A stretch of DNA of 18,443 nucleotides, from contig JBPOHE010000062.1 in the NCBI GenBank assembly GCA_052035915.1, positions 1-18,443 of the forward strand, given 5' to 3'. The notes beneath the pieces were generated by a model. That model was given only the letters and a program-made list of their open reading frames with translations, was not told the DNA's origin and did no database searches. Of this stretch, positions 1 through 6,725 are shown piece by piece. The DNA comes from JBPOHE01 sp052035915. Its GTDB lineage: Bacteria > Pseudomonadota > Gammaproteobacteria > Chromatiales > Chromatiaceae. Both the position numbers and the translations under genes were made by a program. Each line of letters begins with the position of its first letter. Position 1 is the stretch's first letter.

Positions 1-392
1 GGCTGATGCGCTGGGGCGGCAATGCCTCGGGGGAGAACATCGCCAACATCGACAATCTCGGCAACGTCCACCCCGACACCATGTGGTGGGACTACAACCT
101 CGGCAATGTCCGCGAGCGGCCCTTTTCCGCCATCTGGCAGGACAACCGCGATCCCCTGCTCGCCGGCCTGCGCCAACGTCCCCGTCCGGTGGGGGGGCGT
201 TGCGCGCGCTGCGCCTATGGCTCCCTGTGCAACGGCAATTCCCGCACCCGCGCCTTCCAAGTGGCCGGGGATCCCTGGGCCGAGGACCCGGGGTGTTATC
301 TCGCCGACAACGAGATCCAGGCTCCGCCCGGTGTCATTCTGTCCGTTCCAGGGACCATGGAAACCCGCCAGCCCACGGCGGAACGGATCTGA
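1..392 (+). CDS. nirJ: NirJ, heme d1 biosynthesis radical SAM protein, C-terminal SPASM part (5' end outside window)
   Basis: NirJ is a cytoplasmic radical SAM enzyme that removes propionate side chains during heme d1 synthesis, the cofactor of cytochrome cd1 nitrite reductase. Only about the last 130 codons are present and the frame is open from the first base, so the radical SAM core lies upstream of the window. The visible part has the NirJ signature GNIDNLGNVHPDTMWW-like block (here ANIDNLGNVHPDTMWW) and LGNVRERPFSAIW, followed by the SPASM auxiliary-cluster cysteines CARCAYGSLCNGN and a later Cys in DPGCYL. These residues match my memory of NirJ better than AhbC, AhbD or other SPASM proteins. 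The frame ends with TGA at 390-392. The rest of a nir cluster is expected upstream, since the sequence downstream holds no nir gene. Confidence 0.88.
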   Translation, partial: LMRWGGNASGENIANIDNLGNVHPDTMWWDYNLGNVRERPFSAIWQDNRDPLLAGLRQRPRPVGGRCARCAYGSLCNGNSRTRAFQVAGDPWAEDPGCYLADNEIQAPPGVILSVPGTMETRQPTAERI

Positions 393-432
393 GCTCCAGT
401 CTTCTTTCCGCACAGGGTTTTCAGCCCTCGGG

Positions 433-545
433 CCGGGCCAGATAGCGGCTCAAGATGTTCTATTTTTCAGAACAATAACCGGTATATCTGGCCTGATTGT
501 TCTTATTTTAAGAACAAAAAATCGGTTCTCAGGGGCGATGCCCGG
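433..545. repeat. Composite palindromic repeat, copy A
   Basis: A 113-bp imperfect palindrome starting 41 bp after the nirJ stop. The ends are CCGGGC (433-438) and GATGCCCGG (537-545). Inside are two hairpins, TGTTCT-N7-AGAACA at 456-474 and TTGTTCT-N7-AGAACAA at 497-517. The AGAACAAT of the first and ATTGTTCT of the second face each other across a spacer of about 20 nt. The same architecture recurs at 4893-5004, 8333-8455 and 17414-17534. This copy is the most diverged of the four in its GC-rich arms. A MITE, REP/BIME-like element or composite terminator are all possible; no transposase is associated with it here. Confidence 0.75.
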
Positions 546-600
546 ATCTCGGAAACCGACATGAAGTTTGGAGAGGAGCCTTGCTGGCTATCAGTTTCTT

Positions 601-630
601 TCCCCCCTGAGAAGGGAGGATAAGGGGGGT
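601..630. repeat. Short C6/G6 inverted repeat
   Basis: CCCCCCT (602-608) pairs with AGGGGGG (623-629) around a purine-rich loop of 14 nt. C-run/G-run inverted repeats of this kind are common as dispersed intergenic repeats in many bacteria. There is no T tract, so it is not an obvious terminator. It sits between repeat copy A and the IS30 remnant, in DNA with no supported gene. Confidence 0.4.
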
Positions 631-774
631 TACAGCGGCAAATCTCTGAGCAAGCCATCCTGTCCGCATCATTGGTGGGGGTATGCCTCGCTCCTGGGAA
701 TACTTGCTTCTGAGTCGCCGAGTAGTGCCGACAGCACTTTCAAACAACGCTGGAGATCGCCACAGAACAATATA

Positions 775-801
775 CGAGACGGGGTTGGAAGCCCCGTCTC
801 G
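775..801. repeat. Perfect 10-bp stem hairpin
   Basis: CGAGACGGGG (775-784) and CCCCGTCTCG (792-801) form a perfect 10-bp stem with a 7-nt loop. No T run follows on either strand, so it is not a canonical intrinsic terminator. It lies directly at the upstream border of the transposase remnant and could be a pre-existing hairpin that was the insertion or recombination site, but that is conjecture. Confidence 0.5.
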
Positions 802-803
802 CT

Positions 804-948
804 TAAAGGAACCGATTTCAGTAAGGTGAGCCCCGCGGAACTAGAGGCGGTTGTCCTCAAGATCAACCAACGTCCACGGAAAGGCCTCAACTACCGAGCC
901 TCCTACGATGTCTTCGCCGACGCTCTCCGTGGTGCACTTGTAACTTGA
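804..948 (+). pseudogene. IS30-family transposase, C-terminal remnant
   Basis: The last roughly 47 codons of the frame ending in TGA at 946-948 read KGTDFSKVSPAELEAVV, KINQRPRKGLNYR and YDVF. This is the characteristic C-terminal end of IS30-family transposases (KGTDF..V, LN.RPRK.L.Y.TP.E.F). The residues encoded before this point in the same frame resemble no transposase, and the helix-turn-helix and DDE residues are absent, so only a 3' fragment survives. The element's right terminal repeat is probably just after the stop, near 945-960, but the left end is missing and I cannot confirm a target duplication. The frame can be opened back to 568, but I do not regard that longer frame as an intact gene. 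Confidence 0.72.
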
Positions 949-1072
949 ATCCGCCCAATGGGGACAGAGTTATAAACGCATCAAACCAGGCCAACATCGA
1001 CATCCCCGTCCGCCGTTTCCGACCAGGCCAAATTCGTATAACGATGGGTTGGCACCCATCCGACGCCTCCCC

Positions 1073-1176
1073 AGCTCGTGGCTAGGTAGGCTGGCGTTGA
1101 GGCGTTAGCCGAAACCCAGTTTCTTGGCACCGGCCAAGAGCTGGGATTCGCTACGCTCATCGCCAGCCTACGAGCT
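1073..1176. repeat. REP-like imperfect inverted repeat overlapping the end of the STAND gene
   Basis: The left arm (1073-1118) and right arm (1141-1176) are imperfect reverse complements. Shared blocks are AGCTCG, GTAGGCTGGCG, TGAG and AGC.GAA.CCCAG. The loop contains a second hairpin, CTTGGC-ACCG-GCCAAG (1123-1138). Dispersed repeats with a GTAGGCTGG...CGAA.CCCAG pattern are frequent in gammaproteobacterial intergenic DNA. A shorter relative is at 17337-17378. The right arm supplies the codons AGC TCG TAG that end the minus-strand STAND gene. Confidence 0.65.
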
Positions 1177-4037
1177 CAAATTCAAGGCCGCCTCCGCGTC
1201 CTCCAGCTCCGGCAGGCGGCGCCAGTATTCGCATTGCTCGATGAGCGCCCGCGCCTTGGCGAGTTCGTCCCGGTCTCGAAACAACCGCGCGCGGGTGAGA
1301 TGACAATCGGCCAGGTGTAGCCGCATCTGGCCGCGTTTGGCGATCTGCTCGACCTCCTGCAGATCCGCTTCGGCACCCGTCGTATCTCCCAGGCGGTGGC
1401 GCAGCCAGGCGCGTGTGAGGAGGCCGCGCGGGAGGTCATCCTGATTGCCGGAGGCGCGCAGGCCGGCGAGGGCGCGCTCGGCCTCGGCTCGGGCGGCGGC
1501 GGGCGATTCGCCGCGTAGCCGGGCGCCATACAGGGCGCAACGAGCCAGGGTGAGGTGGTCGAGGGAGATGTCGAGAATCCAACGATTCATCTCCGCAATT
1601 GGTAGCGTCCGCACCGCCCGCTCCGCTACCTCCCCGTACCGCCGCAGCAACGTCTCGTCCTCCACTGGCCCGCGCCAAGCCGCCCGCTCGACCCCGGCCA
1701 GGAGTAGGTCGCCATACCGGAAACCTCGTAACGAGTAGAGCCGCGGGTACTCGGGTTGACTTTCCGATTGCAACGCTTCGGCCTCGACGAAACGGGCCTC
1801 GGACGTCTCCAACTCGCCGTGCTGGTGCAAGGCATCCGCCAGGGTCGTGCGCTTGCTCATGCGCTGGAACGCATCACCGCTCCGGTCGGCATGGGCCACC
1901 GCCTGCCCGGCATCGTCCAGGGCGCCGACGACCCGGCCTAGGCTCAGTTGCAACTCGCTCAGGTTGCCGTAGCCTTGGGCGGCGTTTCTCCAATTCCCCT
2001 GCTTCAGCGCCATTTCCGCCCCGGCTCGCATCGGCTCCAGGGCCTCGTCCAGCCGGCTGAGTGCGCGCAGTTGGAGAGCCGTTTCGTTGAGCAGCCAAGC
2101 CTGGTCGGCCTCACTCAGGCTCGGGGCCAGGTGTCGCCAGGGCTCGACGAAGAAGCAGGCCATCGCCCCCAGGTTCGCGCCAAATGCGCCAAGCTTTTTC
2201 CAACTGTAGAAGCCGTCATCCCCCGTGCCGCGCAGAATGCGGTCTCGATACACCTCGGCGAGTGCCTCCTGGTACAACCCCGCCCAGCAGCCATGGGCGA
2301 CGGCCTGATAGAGGGGTTGCAGCGCGGCCAAGCCTTCCGGACGGTGGGGGACGCTGGCCTTGAGGTATTCGTAGAGACGACGGTGCCCCTCGCGCCAGGC
2401 GTCGGGCTGATGCTGGCGCAGGGAGTCGGCCAGGTAGTGCCGGATCAGGGGATGGGCGTCGAGGCTGGCTCCCTCTCCCGCTGGGAGAGGGCTGGGGTGA
2501 GGGTCCAGGCTGGGATAGATCAGGCCGCAGTCTTCCAGGCGCTTGAGGGTGATGCGCCACTGGCGGTCACTCAGATCCATCAGGGATTCGGTCAATCCGG
2601 GGATGGGAGGCGAGGCGCGCAGGGCGGCGAGACTTTCCGGTGTCGCGAGCCGATCGAAGAAAGCGAGGAGACGCAGGGCGGCGAGTTCCCGCGCGCCTTT
2701 CTCGCCCTCGCGCTTGAACCAGGTCTCATAGGCGGCCATGAGCCGGAAGGCGTGACCGTTCTGGGTCTCGGCGTCCGCCTCGCGGAAGTTCACTTGGTCG
2801 CGGCGGCGGATGTCGCCCCCAAAGCCGAGGGCGAGATAGCGTCCGAGCAGGGAGAGGGTCAGGGCATGGCCGCGGACCGCGCGACTTGCCGCCTTCAGTT
2901 CCGCGTCGTCGCGCGCGATGGCGGCCGCCCCGGCCTCGCATACTCCCAAGGCGTGGAGCAGATGGGCGCCGTCGTTGGGCGTCAGATTGCCGAGGTCGCG
3001 TCGCAGCACGCCGCCGACGGGATGCTCGGCGGAGCGCAGGTATTCGTCGAGATCGGTGAGCCGTTCGCGGCTGGTGAGCAGACACAACCCCGAGGGTCCG
3101 GCACTCGCCAACTGAATGAGCAGGGCCTTGAGTCCGGTGGCGCGCAGTTCGCCGGCCAGGGGTCCGGGCGGATATTGCAGCGGCTCGACGCCATCCAGCA
3201 CCAGCAAGGCGCGGGTGGTCGCCACCGCTTTTGCAAGCTGTAACCCCTTGTCCCAGGCGGAAAGGCTGGATTCATACCTGACCCCGAACCAGGCCAGGGC
3301 CTCGCCGAGGAAGTGGTCGTCCGAGGCCTGGCGGTCATCGCCGGTGCCCTGGCTGTAGAAGCTCCAGCCGTATACCCGTTGCGCCCCACGCCAGCCGTCC
3401 TGTCCCAGCCGATCCAGCCAACGCTTGACCAAGGCGGTCTTGCCAGTGCCACCGGGGGCGATCAATTCCACGAGACGGGCCTGTGGATCCTTCCAGGCAG
3501 CGTCGAGCCACGCCAGTTCTTCCACGCGGCCGAGGAAGTGGTCCGCGCCCTTGGGGAGGTGGGTGATATCGACGCTGGGCTTTACGGCATCGATGGGGGT
3601 GGGGTTCCAGCCCATGCGCCGGAGGATGAGGCTGGCGATTTCCGACGGCGTGCGTGCGCCGATTTCGCTGAAACCGTCCACGGAGGGGAACAGGCCGGGA
3701 ATCTCGGCATGGTCGAAACGCAGGAGCATGATGTCCTTGCCCCTTCGAGAAATGAGGTCGCGGATTGTGCGCCATTCCAGGCGACACCAATCCTTGCCTT
3801 CGTAATCCGCGCAGAGAAAACGGCGATGAGTTCGGAGTGGTCGTGGTACAGACCCTGAAGATGGGTGACGAGGTCGGGACGGGCGAACTCGGCCTCGTGG
3901 TAACTATCGTAGAGCACCCGCTCGGTACCGACCCTCTCGGCGAGGTAGGCGGCCACCTCCCGGACGAAAGGCCGATGCTCGCCGGGGAAGGAGAGGGCGA
4001 TCTGGAAACGTTTGTTGGCTGTCCCTGGTGTAACCAT
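1168..4037 (-). CDS. TIR-STAND NTPase-TPR protein (bacterial NLR-like, probable defence protein), one-base frameshift
   Basis: A three-part protein of about 955 residues in two frames. The N-terminal TIR domain starts at ATG 4037 (RFQIALSFPGEHRPFV, then VLYDSYHEAEF). After the frameshift it continues as FLCADYEGKDWCRLEW, where the Glu of WCRLEW matches the catalytic NADase Glu of TIR enzymes, then IMLLRFDHAEIPGLF. Next comes a STAND/NB-ARC-type NTPase with Walker A GGTGKTA (about 3430-3455) and Walker B ALLVLDGVE (about 3190-3210). The C-terminal half is helical, with TPR-like repeats. The frame is lost near 3817-3820: adding one base to the A4 run (T4 on the coding strand) restores AVFLCADYEG, so a sequencing error or a recent mutation are both possible. 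I keep it as a CDS for that reason. By family, such proteins sense phage and act through NAD+ cleavage; that role here is inferred. It begins 9 nt after vapC, in the same direction. The ATG at 3729 is internal and not the true start. Confidence 0.8.
2469..2505. repeat. Short palindromic repeat inserted in frame in the STAND gene
   Basis: CCCTCTCCC-GCT-GGGAGAGGG (2471-2491) is a perfect 9-bp stem, followed by CTGGGGTGAGGG. This matches the widely dispersed CCCTCACCCC...CCCTCTCCC-type proteobacterial repeat. On the minus strand it is read through as PHPSPLPAGEGASL, a peptide typical of this repeat rather than of a protein family. It lies between LEDCGLIYPSLD and DAHPLIRHYL, where a winged-helix/TPR junction is expected. 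Confidence 0.7.
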
Positions 4038-4046
4038 CTTGGAGAC

Positions 4047-4462
4047 TCAGGTATGGATGACGAGCGGCACGCCCGTGAGGCCCAGGTGAAAATCGGTAGA
4101 CCAGCATTGTCTGATATCGAGCCGCTGCATGAGGTGTAGCCCCATGGCATCCGTCAGGGTGAGGTTCTGATCGGAAAATTGCCGTAACAAGTGGACCGAG
4201 GCCTCCTGGTCATGACGATCGACGCCATGGATCTGCAAGGGTGTCATGACCTCGACGCAAGCGAGAAACTGCAGGGCACGATTCCGATCGTAGCGACGTA
4301 GGAACCATCCATGGGCCTCGGCAATGACCAGGGTGGAGGTGATCAAGGCCGGTGCGGTGGTGTGGCAAATAACAGGCGGAACAGCGGATGGTATGTATCC
4401 GAACGATCGACAAAGGCTATCAGGGCCGAGGTATCCACATAGGCATCAATCTTTTGCGCCAT
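4047..4462 (-). pseudogene. vapC: VapC-like PIN-domain toxin, frameshifted
   Basis: PIN-domain ribonuclease toxin, partner of the upstream antitoxin. The start ATG at 4462 lies inside the end of vapB (17-nt overlap), as is usual for TA pairs. The first frame reads MAQKIDAYVDTSALIAFVDR and stops at a TGA after about 39 codons. A second frame continues with ITSTLVIAEAHGWFLRRYDR, LTLTDAMGLHL and CWSTDFHLGL and ends with TGA at 4047-4049. Together they carry the four acidic PIN positions: Asp10, the Glu of VIAEAH, the Asp of LTDAMG and the Asp of STDFHL. The shift lies somewhere in 4343-4372, and adding one base or removing two restores a full PIN domain of about 138 residues. As written the toxin is inactive; a sequencing error cannot be excluded. 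The next gene (TIR-STAND) begins 9 nt downstream. Confidence 0.75.
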
Positions 4463-4670
4463 AGACAATCTCATCTATGTGTCGACTCGCCTCCGGATCC
4501 CCGCTGGCCACCATTCCGGCGTAATACATCCAGGGCGGCTCCTCACTGATCGGCAGGGTGGCGCGTATGGCGCGATGCAACCATTCCGCCAATGGGATGC
4601 CCAGCCTGTCGGCCTCGCTCTTGGCGAGGACATATTCCTCATCGGAAAGACTGACCTGCGTATTTACCAT
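4446..4670 (-). CDS. vapB: VapB-like antitoxin (ribbon-helix-helix type)
   Basis: A 74-residue protein starting MVNTQVSLSDEEYVLAKSEADRLGIPLAEWLHRAIR. The N-terminal beta strand followed by two helices fits a CopG/Arc-like ribbon-helix-helix DNA-binding domain. The C-terminal part (PPWMYYAGMVASGDPEASRHIDEIVYG) looks like the toxin-binding tail of VapB antitoxins, which often ends just before or inside the PIN toxin start. It overlaps vapC by 17 nt, which supports translational coupling. Such antitoxins usually repress their own promoter; no clear operator was seen in the 220 bp upstream. No strong Shine-Dalgarno precedes ATG 4670. Confidence 0.8.
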   Translation of the reverse strand: MVNTQVSLSDEEYVLAKSEADRLGIPLAEWLHRAIRATLPISEEPPWMYYAGMVASGDPEASRHIDEIVYGAKD

Positions 4671-4892
4671 AGCAAGAACACCATGACTGAATCCTGGTCG
4701 ACGTGTTTGAGAAAGTGCGCGGTCCAGGTCTCGTCCAAATGGGTGAGCTGTGGTTCGACCCTAGGACCTCCCTTCTCCCATCCCCGCCAGTCTAGCGCTT
4801 TTCCCTGTGGAAACAATGGCTAACCAGATCTCAGGGGTGAGCTGTCAGCGAGAGGGCTTGAGCTTGGCTCATCCGGAGAAGGCGTTGCGGGG
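4671..4892. other. Intergenic region upstream of vapB, nothing recognised
   Basis: About 220 bp between the vapB start and repeat copy B. It should hold the vapBC/TIR promoter on the minus strand, but I see no convincing -35/-10 pair, operator palindrome or coding frame here. An open frame on the plus strand across 4479-4823 is antisense to vapB and has no recognisable protein features. Confidence 0.4.
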
Positions 4893-5004
4893 CCGGGCGA
4901 TCGAGGGCGAAATTTCGTTCTTGTTAGGAGAACAATCTATTCGATACTAGAGCTATTGTTCTCGTAATATGAACGAAAACAGGGCCTTTCTGGCCGATGC
5001 CCGG
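4893..5004. repeat. Composite palindromic repeat, copy B
   Basis: A 112-bp nested palindrome starting CCGGGCGATCG and ending CGATGCCCGG. The left hairpin is CGTTCTTGTTAGGAGAACAA (4916-4935). The right hairpin is ATTGTTCTC-N7-GAAC (4955-4974), followed by GAAAAC. The right hairpin and the GAGCT just before it match copy D with only two differences over 26 nt. The GC arm on the right, GGCC-TTTCT-GGCC (4983-4995), read on the minus strand is followed by CTGTTTTC. This gives a weak terminator-like stem 31 nt after the cupin stop, so the repeat may end the Nudix-cupin transcript. Confidence 0.82.
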
Positions 5005-5025
5005 AGGATTCTCCGCCGACCGGAG

Positions 5026-5340
5026 TTATTCCGGGTCCAGATGGACCGCCAGCCAGAGACACCTGGGCTCGGGATAGGTGGCCAGAACCTCGTGGGGGGT
5101 GTGGGCGGGAAGAAAGACATGGTCCCCGGCCTCCAGTTCGATGATCTCGCCGGCGACCCGCAACTCGGCGCGACCCTCCAGCAGCAGCACCCATTCATCC
5201 TGCTCCTGGTCATAGAGGATGGGCTCGGGTTCCGCCGAACTCAGGATGCGCTCGATGCGCAGCCGTCCGTGCTGGAGAAGGGTATCGAACAGCTCTCCGC
5301 GCAGGGGCGGTTGGAGATCTTGATAGAGGTTGGCCTTCAT
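5026..5340 (-). CDS. Small cupin-domain protein
   Basis: A 104-residue single-domain cupin. It has the beta-barrel pattern DEWVLLLEGRAELRVAGEIIELEAGDHVFLPAHTPHEV, with cupin motif 1 (G-rich turn LLLEGRAEL) and motif 2 (GDHVFLPAHTPHEV). The usual HxH of motif 1 is replaced by DEW, so a metal site of the classical 3-His/1-Glu kind is not obvious. Its biochemical activity is unknown. It starts two bases after the stop of the Nudix gene, so the two genes are almost certainly one transcript and translationally coupled. The sequence GGTGAC upstream of the ATG lies within the Nudix gene end. Composite repeat B follows the stop by 21 nt. Confidence 0.75.
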   Translation of the reverse strand: MKANLYQDLQPPLRGELFDTLLQHGRLRIERILSSAEPEPILYDQEQDEWVLLLEGRAELRVAGEIIELEAGDHVFLPAHTPHEVLATYPEPRCLWLAVHLDPE

Positions 5341-5342
5341 CT

Positions 5343-5774
5343 TCAGTCACCATTGGCTTGGGGCGTGAGCGACATCCGCGTCATGGCCCAGTGCAGCACC
5401 TCCCGAACCCGGTCATTGAGATGGCGATCCGCCTGGACGGCGCTGAACCAGCGATATTCGTGATGCTCGGGGCGTCCCAGCTCGGGACTGACGCCGAGTC
5501 GGACCTCGCCCTCCGGGCTTTCGGCCAGATAGTATCTGGCGATCTTGCCGGCGCCATAGGCCGGGGTCTCGCAATAGCCCAGTCCCCAGGTGAAGCTCAG
5601 GTTGTCGAGCCCGGTCTCTTCCAACACCTCCCGGCGGGCCGCCGCCAGGGGATCCTCCCCGGGCTCCACCTCCCCCTTGGGGAAATCCCAATAGCGATAG
5701 ACCCGCAACAAGAGATATTTCACCCCTTCGGGTCGGCGCCGCACGACCACAACCCCTGCAGAGACTTTGTTCAC
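5343..5774 (-). CDS. Nudix hydrolase (Ap4A/ADP-ribose-type diphosphatase fold)
   Basis: A 143-residue Nudix protein. The complete Nudix box GEVEPGEDPLAAARREVLEETGL fits GX5EX7REUXEEXGU, with the REVLEETGL core holding the metal-binding glutamates. It is preceded by YWDFPKGE, typical of the bis(5'-nucleosyl)-tetraphosphatase-like branch. It would hydrolyse a nucleoside diphosphate linked to another moiety; the substrate cannot be set from sequence. The GTG start at 5774 (MNKVSAGVVVVRRR) is chosen because GGAGG lies five bases before it. The frame also opens back to 5828, but the extra residues (MYAICPGAFVV...) have no Nudix character and no SD. It faces the P-loop gene across 87 bp, which must hold both promoters. 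Confidence 0.85.
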   Translation of the reverse strand: MNKVSAGVVVVRRRPEGVKYLLLRVYRYWDFPKGEVEPGEDPLAAARREVLEETGLDNLSFTWGLGYCETPAYGAGKIARYYLAESPEGEVRLGVSPELGRPEHHEYRWFSAVQADRHLNDRVREVLHWAMTRMSLTPQANGD

Positions 5775-5861
5775 AGCGTCCTCCAAGATCTCGTCGACAA
5801 CGAACGCCCCCGGGCAAATCGCGTACAATGCCGCCTATTTTCCGACCCTCTGGAGTGACAA

Positions 5862-6710
5862 GTGAAGCTTTCGGTGGAGGATTTTCGGCGTTGGCGGCAA
5901 AAAAAGGTGACCCTGCTGGGGATGTCCGGGGTGGGGAAGACCTATCTCTCCACCATGTTACGCCATCACGACTGGTTCCATTATTCCGGCGATTACCGCA
6001 TCGGCACCCGCTATCTGGACGAGCCCATCCTGGATCTGATCAAACAGCAGGCGATGGCGGTGCCCTTCCTGCGCGATCTGCTGCGGAAGGACTGGATCTA
6101 TATCAACAACAACATCAAGGTCGACGACCTGGGCCCGGTGCTTTCCTTCGTCGGCAAGCTGGGCAACCCGGAGCTGGGCGGCGTCCCCCTGGAGGAGTTC
6201 AGCCGGCGTCAGGCCAGGTACCGTCAGGCCGAGATCGCCGCCATGTACGATGTGCCGGAGTTCGTGCGCAAGGCCCAGGAGATCTACGGCTATCAGCATT
6301 TCGTCAACGATGTCGGCGGCAGCCTGTGCGAACTGGAGGAACCTGGGGTGATCGAGTTGCTGGCCCGGCATACCCTGATCCTCTATATCCAGGTCACGGA
6401 TGCCGCCGAGGAACAGAAGCTCATCGAGCGCGCCCAGAGCGATCCCAAGCCGCTCTATTACCGCCCGGCCTTTCTCGAAGAACAACTCGCCGTGTATCTG
6501 CGGGACAACCAACTGGAGTACGCGGCCCAGATCGAGCCCGATGCCTTCACCCGCTGGATCTTCCCCCGTCTTTTCCACTCCCGGGTGCCGCGCTACGAGG
6601 CTATCGCCGAGCCCCTGGGCTATCGGGTCACCTCGAGGGAGGTGTCCCTGGTGGAGGATGAACAGGATTTCCTCGCCCTGTTGGAAACCGCCATCGCCCG
6701 CGCTCACTGA
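5862..6710 (+). CDS. P-loop ATPase/kinase-like protein of unknown function
   Basis: A 282-residue cytoplasmic protein with an N-terminal Walker A motif GMSGVGKT at residues 20-27 in the context KKVTLLGMSGVGKTYLSTML. No further catalytic motif is certain. A beta strand HTLILYIQVTD (about residues 170-180) sits where a Walker B-side strand is expected, and the charged run DAAEEQKLIERAQ follows. I do not recognise a named family; a nucleotide-dependent kinase or small ATPase is the most that can be said. The start is GTG at 5862, preceded by TGGAGTGA. It ends 15 nt before the metA-like gene, which has a strong AAGGAGG SD, so the two are cotranscribed. Its role may be linked to methionine synthesis or its control, but that is only context. 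Confidence 0.7.
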   Translation: MKLSVEDFRRWRQKKVTLLGMSGVGKTYLSTMLRHHDWFHYSGDYRIGTRYLDEPILDLIKQQAMAVPFLRDLLRKDWIYINNNIKVDDLGPVLSFVGKLGNPELGGVPLEEFSRRQARYRQAEIAAMYDVPEFVRKAQEIYGYQHFVNDVGGSLCELEEPGVIELLARHTLILYIQVTDAAEEQKLIERAQSDPKPLYYRPAFLEEQLAVYLRDNQLEYAAQIEPDAFTRWIFPRLFHSRVPRYEAIAEPLGYRVTSREVSLVEDEQDFLALLETAIARAH

Positions 6711-6725
6711 GCCAAGGAGGCCGCC

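Noticed and set aside
568..948. Intact 126-codon hypothetical gene
   Set aside because: Only the last roughly 47 codons resemble any protein (IS30 transposase). The rest crosses hairpins and repeats.
1948..3243. Long plus-strand open frame (about 430 codons) across the STAND gene
   Set aside because: It lies opposite the recognised Walker motifs of the STAND gene, and its translation has no domain pattern. GC-rich genes often leave open antisense frames.
1168..3729. Reading the STAND gene as a separate protein starting at ATG 3729
   Set aside because: The same frame upstream still encodes conserved TIR residues (DYEGKDWCRLEWRTIRDL), so this ATG is internal to a longer, frameshifted gene.
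3811..3822. Programmed ribosomal frameshift in the TIR domain
   Set aside because: The site has only a T4 run on the coding strand, no X-XXY-YYZ slippery heptamer and no evident downstream stem that would make this likely.
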